64,000 bases of DNA from contig JAJGOT010000155.1 in the NCBI GenBank assembly GCA_022457155.1, forward strand, positions 1,223,501-1,287,500, read 5' to 3'. The DNA is from Cladopsammia gracilis. Its lineage: Eukaryota; Cnidaria; Anthozoa; Scleractinia; Dendrophylliidae. The notes beneath the pieces were generated by a model that ran no database searches, was not told where the DNA came from, and worked only from the letters and a program-made list of their open reading frames with translations. Positions 30,910-40,795 of this stretch are shown here, in pieces. The position numbers and the translations under genes were made by a program. Every line of letters begins with the position of its first letter. Position 1 is the first letter of the stretch.

Positions 30910-33900
30910 ACCAATGTGTTAACTGTCAGAGAGTTACGGCGGAAGGCCAAAGTTTCAAGCAGTGTTCCGGTTGTAAATCAGTTCGGTATTGTGGCCGAAA
31001 ATGTCAGAAAAATCACTGGGACAGTCACAGGGGTCTCTGCCAAGCGATTCAACAACTAGAAGCAAAGAATAGTTCACGAGTGGTACGTGGGGATGGTTAT
31101 GTGTTTGCTAGTCATTTAACACCCAAGCAGCAGGTGACAGTCGCAAGGTTGGTAGGCAAGAAGTGTAAGGTGTCATGTGTTTTCAATGGGGTCCCAGTTG
31201 AAGCCCTTTGGGATACGGGGGCACAAGTGTCGATTGTGTCAAAGAGCTGGCTTGACGAATATTTGCCTTCCTCCAAGTTAAGGAACATTGAAGAGTTGCT
31301 TGGTGAAGATACGGGACTGAACTTAAAAACAGCGAATGGTGGAACCATACCATTTGAGGGATGGGTGGAAGTACAGTTTCACCTCTCCTCTAACACAGAG
31401 ACATCCAACCCTCTAACTGTACCACTCCTTGTTGCAAGAGATGAGCTGGAAACCCCGATCATTGGATACAATGTAATAGAAGAAGTGGTGAAGGATAGAG
31501 AAACCGGAGGGGACATCTCCATTGTTGACATCATGAGTACAGCTTTAAAGGAGGTGACAAAGGAGAGTGTCACTGCGTTGGTTGATTTGGTGCAAACAGC
31601 AAGTGAGGATGACCTCAGTGTGTTGAAGAGTGGTAAGAACAACCTGACAGTGCCACGTGAGCAGACAGTGACAGTGCCGTGTAGAGTTGATTGTGGTCCA
31701 TTAGAAGAGAGGACACCGGTGTTGTTTGAACCAGCTCCAGAGGCGACTTGGCCAGCTGGCTTAGAAGTTGAAGAGCAGCTCCTCACTTTACCGCGAGGAT
31801 CGCCACACAGGGTTAACATTACAGTTCGCAACTCCTCAAAGCATGATGTAGTTCTTGGCCGGCGAACACTGTTGGGACACTTGCAGCTGGTCCAATCGGT
31901 TACGCCTTTAGAAGTTGTAAGAAAAGACCTTCCCCATCCTGAAGAGGTGGCTCCAAGGGAAACAGATTGCACCTCACCCAAGGATGAAAGCCCACCAGTG
32001 CCTCAGGACCAAGGGAGTGACCAAAGTCAGCCCAACATGGGACTCGGTAAACAAAGATCCTGCAAAACACCGGCTGTAGTGTTAGGTGACCTGACGGAAA
32101 GTCAACGGCGATTGGCCATGACAATGCTGGAAGAAGAGGCTGAGTCATTTGCCCAGGATGCTGATGATTTGGGACGGATAGAGGGACTTCAATTGAACTT
32201 GGAATTGTCGGACACTACACCAGTCCAGAAAACCTATGCCTCAATACCCCGTCCACTGTATGCTGAAGTGAAACACTATATCGAAGACCTTCTCAACCGT
32301 GGGTGGATAACAAAGTCTCAGTCAAATTATGCCTCTCCTGTGGTGTGCATGAGGAAGAAAGATGGCGGGTTACGCTTGTGCGTTGACTACAGGGAGCTGA
32401 ACCGCAAGACTGTCCCAGATAGACACCCAATACCAAGAATTCAAGAGACACTAGACAATCTGGGTGGGAATTCCTGGTTCTCGGTATTAGATCAAGGCAA
32501 AGCATACCACCAAGGCTTTGTTGGTGAAAAGAGTCGACATTTGACTGCCTTCATTACACCTTGGGGCCTATATGAATGGACTCGAATCCCATTTGGATTA
32601 AGTAATTCGCCAGCAAACTTTCAGCGGTTTATGGAAGGTTGTTTGGAAGGTCTTCGTGATGAAATATGCATCCCTTACTTGGACGATGTCATTGTTTACA
32701 GTAAAACGTTTGAGGAACATGTGGAGAATTTGCGAACAGTGTTGAGACGCCTACGCAAACATGGAGTAAAATTGAAACCAAGCAAATGCAGTCTGTTCCA
32801 GCGTGAGGTCCGCTATCTGGGTCGAATAGTAAACCAGGCCGGATACAGTATTGATCCGGAAAGCACTAAAGCGGTTACGAGTTTAGGAGAATCTCCACCA
32901 AAGAATGTGGGTGAAGTCCGCAAACTGACTGGACTATTAAGCTATTACAGGAGGTACATTCAGGATTTCGCCAAGATAGCAAAACCCCTTTATGATCTCC
33001 TTAAGGAACCTGACAGGAAAGGACAACCACGACAGCGAAGTCAGAGGGGAAAAACAAGACCAGTCAAACACAGGGGACAAGTCTCATCTCGGGAGCCAGT
33101 CAATTGGACAAGTGAACATCAAGCTGCGCTGGATCAGCTTATCAGTGCGATTAGCAAACCACCTGTGATGGCTTACCCTCGTTACACCCAGCCATTTATT
33201 CTTCACACTGACGCGTCAGAACAAGGTCTTGGAGCAGCACTCTACCAAAGGCAAGATGGTCAACTGAGGGTGATTGCCTATGGATCCCGTGCACTGACTG
33301 CAGCGGAACGAAATTACCATCTTCACTCCAGTAAACTTGAATTTTTGGCTCTCAAATGGGCTGTAACTGAGCAGTTTAGAGACTATCTGTATTATGCTTC
33401 ACACTTTACCGTCTACACAGATAACAATCCGTTGACCTATGTACTAACTACAGCGAAACTCAATGCGACTGGTCACCGTTGGGTTGCAGAATTGGCCGAC
33501 TTCCATTTCACGATAAAATACCGACCAGGTACGGCAAACCAGGATGCTGATGCCCTCTCTAGGATACACATGGAGCAGTATATGGATATGTGCACTGAAG
33601 AAGTAGAGCCGGATTGGATTAAGGCCACAGTGGAAGCTTTGGATGCTCAACATAAAGGAGATGCAGTTTGGTTGTTATCGCTATCCAGTCAGCCAAATGA
33701 ACTGAGACACATCATTGATGATGACTGCGAACTGAGGGTGCAACCCCTCACTGTTAAGGAACTGTTCGAGGCTCAGAGGGGAGACAAGATAATCAGTGAG
33801 GTGATTCAGCATAAGAATAGCGGCAAACCACTCACACTGCAAGACAGGCGCCGGGCATCACCAGGGGTACAATCCCTCTTACGTGAATGGAAGAAACTTG

Positions 33901-35597
33901 TTGTTGGAGAAGACGGGATTCTCAGACGCAGAAGTGGCCCAAATCTACAGCTTGTCCTCCCGCTCAAGTTTCACCGAATGGTCTACAGAGAGCTGCATGA
34001 AGAAATGGGACATTTAGGGACAGAAAGGGTCCTTCATCTTGCCAGAGAACGATTTTACTGGCCACGGATGAAAAGAGACATTGAACATTATGTGACTCAT
34101 GTGTGCAGCTGCATCAAACAAAAGAGACCAAACATCTTGCCGAGGGCGCCAATGGAGATCGTACAGAGTAGCGCACCCTTCGAACTAGTGTCATTGGACT
34201 TCGTACATCTGGAGAAAAGCAAAGGGGGTTACGAGTACATCCTCGTTATAGTGGATCATTTCACCAGATTTGCCCAGGCATATGCGACCACCAACAAGTC
34301 CGCTCGAACCGCAGCAAATAAGTTATACAATGACTTTATATTGCGTTTCGGGTTCCCGGCGAGAATCTTACATGATCAAGGAGGTGAATTTGAAAATCAT
34401 CTCTTCCATCGGCTAGAGGAGTGCTGTGGTATGGTCCGATCTCGAACAACCCCTTATCATCCCCAAGGGAATGGAAAGACTGAACGACTGAACCAAACAC
34501 TTCTATCTATGCTAAGGACTTTGCCTGAACACCAGAAGTCCAATTGGAAAGAGAGTCTCCATAAAGTGGTTCATGCATACAATTGCACGCGTCACGAAGC
34601 GACAGGATATTCGCCATTCTTTCTATTGTTTGGTCGATCACCCAGGCTACCAATTGATGTTATATTCGGTATCAAGCCCACGGCCTGCTCAAGTTACCCA
34701 GCTTACGTCAAGGAGTGGCAAACGGCGATGAAAGAAGCGTATGACATAGCAACAAAGAAATCCCAGTTATCCGGCCTCAGAGGCAAGAAGCAGTATGATC
34801 GAAGGCTAAACAGTCCAGTACTCCAGCCAGGCGATAGAGTCCTGGTACGAAACTTAAGCGAAAGAGGAGGTCCTGGAAAGTTGAGATCCTACTGGGAAGA
34901 CACCATCCACCAGGTAGTGACGCGGAAAGGTGAAGGGAGCCCAGTATATGAAGTTAAGCCTGAAGCTGGGGAAGGGCGACACCGTGTGATTCACCGTAAT
35001 CTCTTACTGCCATGTAATGATCTTCCTTTTGAAGTGAAGCCTGACAACGCCCGCAGAAAATCAAAACGGAAGTCGCAGACCATTAAACCACATGCAGCGT
35101 CTACACTGTCCACTAATGTAGAAAGCAGTTCGGATGAAGAACCTGACGGGATGTTAACTTTCACCCCTGTTGAGTCAGAAATTTCCCCTTCAAGCAGTAA
35201 CTGTACAGCCGAGGAGCCTGCAGCCAACCAGGAATGTACTCACGCGGAGACGTCTTCAGATAATCTCTCTTCTGAACCGCAGATACAACCACTGATGGAC
35301 CCAGTCATTGAACCACCTGTGGAAGAACAGTCGGAAGCTGAGCCAAGTGAGGGAAGACCAATAAGAGTGCGCAGGCCACCCACATTACTTACATATGACA
35401 CCTTTGGAACTCCAAGTTTTTACCAACCAGCAGGACTGAGTTCAACTAGTCACAATGCGGGTGTGGCGCAAGTAACTGTTCCTATGATACCTGGAACCCT
35501 GGGAGGAATTCCTAATGTGTGGATGAACTGTGTTTGGCCAACGACCTATCACGCACCATACGGATATCCTGGCGTGTATCCTTTCTGGATTAATTGA
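30843..35597 (+). CDS. Gypsy pol: MYND-PR-RT-RH-IN
   Basis: Translated as a -1 fusion with gag; the frame is open from 30828 and has no ATG before the MYND finger. A MYND-type zinc finger lies at 30915-31040. The protease motif WDTGA is at about 31212. Reverse transcriptase has the LCVDYRELN segment, D in SVLDQGKAY and YLDD at about 32676-32687. RNase H has [15 protein letters not shown] near 33210. The integrase zinc finger (HEEMGHLG...CSC) is at about 33996-34100. Integrase core acidic residues: SLDFVH (about 34199), HDQGGEF (about 34372) and KTERLNQ (about 34481). After the core comes a [16 protein letters not shown] segment typical of gypsy integrase tails, then a Ser/Glu-rich and Pro/Tyr-rich C-terminus ending PFWIN. 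All catalytic residues I can check are intact. Confidence 0.93.
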   Translation, partial: KQAGATTEGQEVAPPQDSFVKSHQCVNCQRVTAEGQSFKQCSGCKSVRYCGRKCQKNHWDSHRGLCQAIQQLEAKNSSRVVRGDGYVFASHLTPKQQVTVARLVGKKCKVSCVFNGVPVEALWDTGAQVSIVSKSWLDEYLPSSKLRNIEELLGEDTGLNLKTANGGTIPFEGWVEVQFHLSSNTETSNPLTVPLLVARDELETPIIGYNVIEEVVKDRETGGDISIVDIMSTALKEVTKESVTALVDLVQTASEDDLSVLKSGKNNLTVPREQTVTVPCRVDCGPLEERTPVLFEPAPEATWPAGLEVEEQLLTLPRGSPHRVNITVRNSSKHDVVLGRRTLLGHLQLVQSVTPLEVVRKDLPHPEEVAPRETDCTSPKDESPPVPQDQGSDQSQPNMGLGKQRSCKTPAVVLGDLTESQRRLAMTMLEEEAESFAQDADDLGRIEGLQLNLELSDTTPVQKTYASIPRPLYAEVKHYIEDLLNRGWITKSQSNYASPVVCMRKKDGGLRLCVDYRELNRKTVPDRHPIPRIQETLDNLGGNSWFSVLDQGKAYHQGFVGEKSRHLTAFITPWGLYEWTRIPFGLSNSPANFQRFMEGCLEGLRDEICIPYLDDVIVYSKTFEEHVENLRTVLRRLRKHGVKLKPSKCSLFQREVRYLGRIVNQAGYSIDPESTKAVTSLGESPPKNVGEVRKLTGLLSYYRRYIQDFAKIAKPLYDLLKEPDRKGQPRQRSQRGKTRPVKHRGQVSSREPVNWTSEHQAALDQLISAISKPPVMAYPRYTQPFILHTDASEQGLGAALYQRQDGQLRVIAYGSRALTAAERNYHLHSSKLEFLALKWAVTEQFRDYLYYASHFTVYTDNNPLTYVLTTAKLNATGHRWVAELADFHFTIKYRPGTANQDADALSRIHMEQYMDMCTEEVEPDWIKATVEALDAQHKGDAVWLLSLSSQPNELRHIIDDDCELRVQPLTVKELFEAQRGDKIISEVIQHKNSGKPLTLQDRRRASPGVQSLLREWKKLVVGEDGILRRRSGPNLQLVLPLKFHRMVYRELHEEMGHLGTERVLHLARERFYWPRMKRDIEHYVTHVCSCIKQKRPNILPRAPMEIVQSSAPFELVSLDFVHLEKSKGGYEYILVIVDHFTRFAQAYATTNKSARTAANKLYNDFILRFGFPARILHDQGGEFENHLFHRLEECCGMVRSRTTPYHPQGNGKTERLNQTLLSMLRTLPEHQKSNWKESLHKVVHAYNCTRHEATGYSPFFLLFGRSPRLPIDVIFGIKPTACSSYPAYVKEWQTAMKEAYDIATKKSQLSGLRGKKQYDRRLNSPVLQPGDRVLVRNLSERGGPGKLRSYWEDTIHQVVTRKGEGSPVYEVKPEAGEGRHRVIHRNLLLPCNDLPFEVKPDNARRKSKRKSQTIKPHAASTLSTNVESSSDEEPDGMLTFTPVESEISPSSSNCTAEEPAANQECTHAETSSDNLSSEPQIQPLMDPVIEPPVEEQSEAEPSEGRPIRVRRPPTLLTYDTFGTPSFYQPAGLSSTSHNAGVAQVTVPMIPGTLGGIPNVWMNCVWPTTYHAPYGYPGVYPFWIN
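30915..31040 (+). other. MYND-type zinc finger inside Gypsy pol
   Basis: 42 codons with spacing C-x2-C-x12-C-x2-C-x5-C-x3-C-x7-H-x3-C, including [19 protein letters not shown]. This is the full eight-ligand MYND pattern (two zinc sites), with the characteristic YC-x3-C and H-x3-C. MYND fingers are normally protein-interaction modules of host chromatin and SMYD/DEAF1-type proteins and are not part of standard Gypsy pol. The segment has no stops and is in the pol frame, between the frameshift site and the protease. Confidence 0.88.
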
Positions 35598-35656
35598 AAA
35601 GATGCGGAAAAAAACGTTCTGAACCTTTTTGTTTTTCAATTAAGTAGCTTTAAGTG

Positions 35657-35660
<4 letters not shown>

Positions 35661-35688
<28 letters not shown>

Positions 35689-35691
35689 GAA
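35661..35691 (+). repeat. Poly(A) run in Gypsy 3' untranslated region
   Basis: About 28 A residues followed by an A/G-rich tract (GAAAAAGAAAGAAAAAGG) between pol and the 3' LTR. It could be a replication-slippage tract or a trace of internal polyadenylation. Confidence 0.8.
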
Positions 35692-35957
35692 AAAGAAAGA
35701 AAAAGGAGCGGACAGGGTATAAGTTACAATTGTTACTTCATAACAAACTAAGTAGTTTTTCGGTGGAAGTCATTGACCTTTAATAGTAGTCAAAACTATA
35801 TTACAAGTCTCAAGTTGCTGTACTCGTAGCTTTGTGGGGAGGGCCTGATCACCCCTTTCCAATTGCGTATAGGATGGAAAAGGAAAAGACTTGTGTATTA
35901 GTGAACTGAGACAACAGTCTTAGCCGTGTAATGTCGAGGACGACATCTATTTTTCAT

Positions 35958-35966
35958 AAGGGGGAG
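35958..35966 (+). promoter_or_regulatory. Gypsy polypurine tract
   Basis: AAGGGGGAG, separated by two bases (TG) from the 3' LTR start. Confidence 0.85.
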
Positions 35967-35968
35967 TG

Positions 35969-36154
35969 TGTAGGGCCTATAAAGTTAGGTAGGACGCGGA
36001 GGAACACTGTGGCCACCCCCCTCAGGAACAAAATTGTAAGCGAAAGGAATTATGGGAAAATAAACGCACGAGGTTCTTGTTGTCCGCCATTTTGAAGTGT
36101 GTTTACTGTTGTTTGTGGCGAAGGATCGACGCTCTCGTCCCGCGGCGTGCAACA
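35969..36154 (+). repeat. Gypsy 3' LTR
   Basis: 186 bp, identical to 29126-29311, followed by the target duplication TTTG at 36155-36158. Confidence 0.95.
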
Positions 36155-36604
36155 TTTGCCACTATTTTGGTATCCTCCTTTCCACATCGGGCTGTGGACA
36201 TGTTTTCTTACCTCAGCATTATCCAGTCGGCTCATAAAAAATTCCTAGGTCTCTCTTGGCTGTCATATAACATCGACTTTCGAAGGAGGGCTGCCCGAGA
36301 TCCCACACTTTCCTAGCGCAAAATCCACCCTCAACTGTACTTAGAGAAGTTTACAGGCCTCGTACGCTCCTCTTGTTATACCTGCGGGGGGTCTGATCAC
36401 ATGTCTCACTCGTGCCCACTCTCTTCCTGTAGGGATAAGCCCGGCCAGCTTGGGGAACCCTGCCGTAATTTCAACAAGGGGTCACCCTGCCCCTACCCTC
36501 ACTGCTGCTCCGCTGCTGACTGCGAAGAGCCCCATCCCGCAACAGCACACGTCAGCCAGCACGCTGGAAAGTCTTCAAAGCCAAGTGATTACAAACGCCG
36601 ATGA
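36155..36604 (+). pseudogene. DIRS-1 gag-like ORF, C-terminal part
   Basis: Resumes after the Gypsy insertion with a frame reading FATILVSSFPHRAVDMFSYL and YLSIIQSAHKKFLGLSW, the conserved end of DIRS gag-like proteins. A TAG at about 36314-36316 interrupts it. Beyond it the same frame continues through CYTCGGSDHMSHSCPL (a CCHC-type knuckle) and a Cys/His-rich segment CRNFNKGSPCPYPHCC to 36604. The RT ORF overlaps its end in another frame. The TAG and the frame break upstream show this copy was already decayed. Confidence 0.7.
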
Positions 36605-38216
36605 CTGGGTTTCCCAACTGAAACCACACACCCCTATTAACGTTGATCTTCTTGAATATTACCTCGAGGGACACCCAGACCCTTCCTTTGTTTTTTCCCT
36701 GTGTAGGGGACTAAGGGAAAGCTTCCGTGTTGGCTATTCTGGACCTAGGACCTGCACGTCTTACCCCAATCTGCGGTCGGCTCTATTGCGCCCTGATATC
36801 TTAGAACAGAATTTGCTAACCGAGGTCCAGCAGGGTCACACAATGGGGCCCTTCTCTTCACCCCCTTTTAAGAATTTTCGTATCTCCCCCCTGGGTCTAG
36901 TTCCAAAAAAACACTCAGAGAAATGGCGTACCATTTTCCATCTCTCATATCCAAAAAATTCAAATTCCAGCATCAATGCAAACATACCCATTAAGGAATA
37001 TACCTTGCGTTACATCACTATTGACAATTCCATCCATCTCCTCCTCTCCCTGGGGAAGGGCGCCTTTATGTCTAAGACCGATGTCCAATCCGCATTCCGT
37101 ATAATCCCCGTCCACCCCTTAGACTGGGAATTGCTAGGCATGCAATGGAAAGGGCTTCATTTTTTCGATACGGTCCTCCCCTTTGGGCTCCGGAGCGCCC
37201 CCTTCCTCTTTAATATGCTCTCTGACGCTTTGGAGTGGATTATACGTTCCAAACTAAACATGCCAGGGGTTTTGCACATTCTTGACGAATTTTTCATTGC
37301 CTTGGCCCCCCCTTGTTCCGAATGTTCCACTGCCCTGTGCCAGCTGCTCACCCTGTTTACTGACCTGAATATCCCCCTTGCCCCGGGAAAAACCTTTCGC
37401 CCCACTACGGAACTCGAATTCAAGGGTATTCTACTGGACTCCAAAAAAATGGAAGCCCGTCTCCCGGAAGACAAATTGTCCAGGCTTCGTTTACTTGTCT
37501 CCTCCTGGCAGTCCAAGACCAGCTGTCGCCTTCGCGACTTACAATCACTTTTAGGGTCCCTCCATTTTGCATGCAAAGTAGTTGCCCCCGGCCGCCCCTT
37601 CCTCCGTCGCATGATTGCACTAACCCGCGGTCTGTCCAACCCTGCCGCGTTCATCCGCCTCAGCAGCGAATTCCACAAAGACCTGGCTATCTGGGCCACT
37701 TTTCTGGCTTCCTGGAATGGGGTTAATTTGTTCCTACCCCCTTTCTCTCCCTGCTCAGACTTCATCTCATTGCTCACCGATGCTGCAGGGTCCATAGGTT
37801 ATGGGGCTTATTTTCCCCCGCACTGGTTCCAGGGCAGATGGCTCCCCCAGCACAGCATGGGCTCTACCCCCGATATAAGCATTGCTTGGCACGAACTCTT
37901 CCCTATTTACCTGGCTTGTGCCCTATGGGGGCCACTCTGGTGCAATAGACATGTGCGTTTCTCTTGCGATAACCAGGCAGTTGTATCCATCATTAACACC
38001 AAGAGCTCAAAAATTTCCCGGATAATGGATCTCCTTAGGCCCATTACCCTTTCCACCCTCAAGTATAATTTCACACTCACAGCAGTTCATTTAGAGGGTG
38101 CCCTAAACGGCATTGCTGACTCCCTTTCTCGCTTCCAGATGGAACGTTTCAGGAAATTGGCACCAGAAGCCTTGCCTACAGGCTACCCCATCCCGGAATA
38201 CCTGATCCATATTTAA
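36450..38216 (+). CDS. DIRS-1 reverse transcriptase-RNase H ORF (588 aa)
   Basis: Open throughout. The RT part runs from about residue 65 (LEYYLEGHPDPSFVFSLC) through LGLVPKKHSEKWRTIFHLSY and D in MSKTDVQSAFRIIP. The active-site box reads HILDEFF where DIRS enzymes have LDDF, a D-to-E change in the catalytic pair. RNase H shows all four acidic positions: LLTDAAGSIGYGAYF, WHELFPIY, FSCDNQAVV and the final D in NGIADSLSRF. The ORF overlaps the recombinase ORF by one base (TAATG at 38214-38218). It would copy the element RNA into cDNA. The ILDE box probably makes the RT weak or dead, although the frame itself is intact. Confidence 0.88.
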   Translation: MGNPAVISTRGHPAPTLTAAPLLTAKSPIPQQHTSASTLESLQSQVITNADDWVSQLKPHTPINVDLLEYYLEGHPDPSFVFSLCRGLRESFRVGYSGPRTCTSYPNLRSALLRPDILEQNLLTEVQQGHTMGPFSSPPFKNFRISPLGLVPKKHSEKWRTIFHLSYPKNSNSSINANIPIKEYTLRYITIDNSIHLLLSLGKGAFMSKTDVQSAFRIIPVHPLDWELLGMQWKGLHFFDTVLPFGLRSAPFLFNMLSDALEWIIRSKLNMPGVLHILDEFFIALAPPCSECSTALCQLLTLFTDLNIPLAPGKTFRPTTELEFKGILLDSKKMEARLPEDKLSRLRLLVSSWQSKTSCRLRDLQSLLGSLHFACKVVAPGRPFLRRMIALTRGLSNPAAFIRLSSEFHKDLAIWATFLASWNGVNLFLPPFSPCSDFISLLTDAAGSIGYGAYFPPHWFQGRWLPQHSMGSTPDISIAWHELFPIYLACALWGPLWCNRHVRFSCDNQAVVSIINTKSSKISRIMDLLRPITLSTLKYNFTLTAVHLEGALNGIADSLSRFQMERFRKLAPEALPTGYPIPEYLIHI

Positions 38217-39226
38217 TGAACAAGGTCTCGGGCTACCTATGGGGATCCCTTGCACCTTCAACTAGGAGAACCTACGCATCAGGAGAAAAACAATTTATTC
38301 AATTTTGCCTCGAACATGGTTTAGTAGCCCCCTCCACACCCCTGCTCCCCACCACAGAGGTCACACTTATTTACTTCGTGTCACACCTAGCTGAGTACGT
38401 TAAATTTCACACTATCAAGGTTTATTTAGCAGCGGTACAAAATTCACATGTGGAGTTCAACTGCAACCTCAACTTCGCAGCCATGGCTCGCCTTCAAAAC
38501 ACCCTCCGCAGGATTAAGCGCACCCTCGGTCTGTCTAGGCGTACTCGTCAACCTGTCACCCTTTTTATCCTTCAAAGCATTTTCAAACTACTCGCCCCCG
38601 ACCGTTCACCCGACAGACACCGTTATGCTTTGGGCTGCCTTCACGTTAGCTTTCTATGGCTTCTTGAGGTGCAGTGAACTCACATGTAATGGTCTTTTTG
38701 ACCGCAACGTACACCTCACCCGTGAGGATATTACCTTCCTACCTGCGACCACCAACCCTCAACACATGTGCGCATAAAGAAATCCAAGACTGGCCCGTTC
38801 CGGCAAACAGCAGTCATCACAATTGCCAAGTCGCATTCCAACATCTGCGCAGTCTCTACCATACAAGATTTCCTCCTTCAAACACCTGACTCCAACCCTA
38901 GTGGCCTCTTATTCCAGTTTAAGGATGGAACATTCCTCTCCCGGCGGGCACTAGCCTCTAACTTACACACGCTCCTCAACATGTGTGGCCTGCACTCTGA
39001 GCACTACAACACTCACAGCTTCAGAATTGGAGCAGCAACAACAGCAGCCGCTGCCGGCATACCATCCTGGCTCATTAAAATACTTGGCCGCTGGCGTTCT
39101 GATTCCTACGAAAGATACATTCACCTCCCCCAAGCCACCATACTTCAAGTGCCATCCACAATGGCCACCTACCAACAGGACCACAGCTCTACGCACAACC
39201 CTGTAACATTCGACCCATGGATATGA
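38216..39226 (+). pseudogene. DIRS-1 tyrosine recombinase, two frameshifts
   Basis: The first part (38216 to about 38630) has the SAM-like N-terminal domain of DIRS recombinases (LAPSTRRTYASGEKQFIQFC; HTIKVYLAAVQNSH). The frame then changes to one reading AFYGFLRCSELTCN, which carries the first catalytic Arg. It changes again near 38765 to a frame reading HSFRIGAATTAAAAG and LGRWRSDSYERYIH, with the H-x2-R pair and the nucleophilic Tyr. All the catalytic residues are therefore present but spread over three frames. Such recombinases integrate circular DIRS cDNA without strand-transfer integrase. This copy cannot make a full protein unless the shifts are sequence errors. Confidence 0.85.
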
Positions 39227-39780
39227 ACAGGACACTCACATGCACTGTTTTTGCATGGCGTATGAACCTACTAACTTAATTTGAGTGACAAGAGACTTTG
39301 GACTTGTAATAATATGCTTTAATTTTTCGTTATGTAGAGTGGTAACCTTTCGTGTGGGGACCCCCATCTGAGGCTCCTAACAGAATGCTGCTGCACACCA
39401 TCCTGAGTGGGGAAAGCGTTTGCCGCTCAAACAGCTACTTTTAGCAGCCTCAGTGTGGGAGGATTCTGTCCCAGAATCGTGGGGATAAGTGTTGACAGCG
39501 CCAACCCTTCAGTCCCACACTGAAGCGATGCCTGGGTTCCCTTAGCTTGGGTGAGAAACGGTGGCGACGCCCACTTCCCCTTGCGGGCAACCTTCTAGGA
39601 GCTTGGCATAGGTACACGCTGCTCATACCGCAGCTGTGCTCCGTCCGCGCACGGTCTGTATGCCACTCGCTACACCTAGCCCCAGTTACTGGCCTCGCAC
39701 GCGGCAGGCAACACTCGGGTCCTGGACAACACTTAACCCCTGACCTCTTCCCCACATATACTGTGTCTTTCTATTATGCG
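39227..39780. other. Probable DIRS-1 3' region
   Basis: GC-richer than its surroundings. Contains a spaced inverted match CTCAGTGTGGGA (about 39450) and TCCCACACTGAAG (about 39510). DIRS elements carry an internal complementary region after the recombinase and this could be it, but I could not match it to the 5' end. ORFs here have no similarity. Confidence 0.35.
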
Positions 39781-39785
39781 TGACA

Positions 39786-39960
39786 TTAAGTAGTTCCAGA
39801 AAATATCCAAACCCCTACCACGAAGGGAATTACAAACAGGACCCCCCCGCCCACCCATTCAGATTTTCCATTTTCACAGGGAAACGTTGACCCCCCCTCA
39901 CCCCTCTGGAATTTCCACAGAAATATAGCCCACCCCCATACCCTCTGCAGGGGTGTAGTT
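39786..39960. repeat. Terminal fragment of the TTCCAGAAAATATCC element family
   Basis: Begins AGTAGTTCCAGAAAATATCC, AAACCCCTACCACG and continues into C-rich runs separated by GGAATTTCC-like pieces. The same terminus bounds the element at 48372-50433 and recurs inverted at about 57440-57557. Confidence 0.65.
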
Positions 39961-40594
39961 AAGAAAACACTTAACAGGCTCATTAACGAGTTCAGCCAGT
40001 TTTTCTGGCTTGTACACCTTCAAAATCTCCCAAAGTCTTTGTTTTCTAGTCAAATTTCAGCCAGTGATAAGTTCCCTTTCAGGTGGTGAAATTAGCCAGT
40101 AGCCAGCTCTTAGCTACATCCCTGCCTCTGGAAAAATTTTTTCTTCCTTGAGAAGGGTTCAAGAGTTGAACAAACACTAAACAAAAGGCTGCGTGTCAAT
40201 AGACATTCATTTATAAATGATCGTATAGCTGCATAAAATGGACGCTGTAAATTTACTTTAAAAAATAACATCAACTCAATTTCTTCATACAAGATCCTTT
40301 CTAAAACTTACACAATACTGCTAGCACTCAAAGGGGGTTTGCATTTTAAGCTCTCGATTTACTAAAAAAATGTTCTGACCAAACTGACCCATTGCATAAC
40401 TTGACAGGAACACGATTGTCAATAAACTGCAATACTACAGACTGTACTGTCAGTGAGAAAAAAGGCAGAACAAGCAGCTAGTTTCCTGTTGTTACATGGC
40501 CATATTTCAGCCTCCTGACTTTATTTGCGTTTTGAAGAGTATGTCTTTAATTGTTGCTAGTTTGCATCCAAAGAACAAAACTTTTAAGAAAGAG
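39961..40594. other. No gene seen
   Basis: AT-rich, with degenerate AGCCAG/CTGGCT repeat debris around 39990-40115 similar in style to 615-720. No coding feature. Confidence 0.4.
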
Positions 40595-40795
40595 ACAAAC
40601 ATTATGTCCAGACATATTTTTTTATGTCGGGGCACGTTCATTTGATAACCCGTTGGGAGGTTTGTACCAGGTACGAACGTTAACCAATAAGAATTTAGGG
40701 TGGAGTTTGCTATATCAAAACCAGGAACACTTTCTTTATTCGTCCTTCTATCCCTCGCCATTCGAACGTCAAGTGCACAAGAAAATATTTCTCTT
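40595..40795 (+). repeat. Direct repeat, copy 1 (partner at 56850-57035)
   Basis: About 170-200 bp starting near TTTTTATGTCGGGGCA and including GGGAGGTTTGTACCAGGTAC, AACGTTAACCAATAAGAATT and CGCCATTCGAACGTCAAGTG. It is closely similar (a few percent differences) to the copy at 56850-57035 in the same orientation. Possibly the terminal repeat of a DIRS family in this cluster. Confidence 0.8.

Larger units (their letters stand above)
29126..36154 (+). mobile_element. Intact Ty3/Gypsy retrotransposon with MYND finger
   Basis: A 7,029-bp element with identical 186-bp LTRs (TGTAG...CAACA) and a 4-bp target duplication, TTTG, at 29122-29125 and 36155-36158. A TGGGGGC-type primer-binding site lies two bases after the 5' LTR, and an AAGGGGGAG polypurine tract ends two bases before the 3' LTR. 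Gag (29449-30879) and pol (to 35597) are uninterrupted and joined by a -1 frameshift site. Pol order is MYND finger, protease, RT, RNase H, integrase, which is Gypsy order. The two-base offsets at both ends and 4-bp duplication resemble the gammaretrovirus arrangement. Identical LTRs indicate a recent insertion into DIRS-1. Confidence 0.95.
28251..39780 (+). mobile_element. DIRS-type retroelement 1, split by a Gypsy element
   Basis: The pieces are 28325-29125 and 36155-39226, with the Gypsy insertion 29126-36154 between them. Order: SAP-like/gag ORF, RT-RNase H ORF, tyrosine recombinase. There is no DDE integrase, which is the DIRS layout, so integration would be by recombination rather than strand transfer. 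The copy is decayed: a frame break near the Gypsy junction, a TAG in gag at about 36314, ILDE in place of the YxDD motif and two frameshifts in the recombinase. Outer boundaries are approximate because I could not match the terminal repeats. 39331-39780 is GC-richer and probably belongs to its 3' region. Confidence 0.85.

Noticed and set aside
31112..35227. Minus-strand ORFs over Gypsy pol, including a 200-aa frame at 31379-31981
   Set aside because: Antisense shadows of pol with low-complexity Ser/Thr content.
37157..37795. 212-aa minus-strand ORF opposite the DIRS RT
   Set aside because: Basic, without domain similarity, lies entirely over the conserved RT-RNase H frame.
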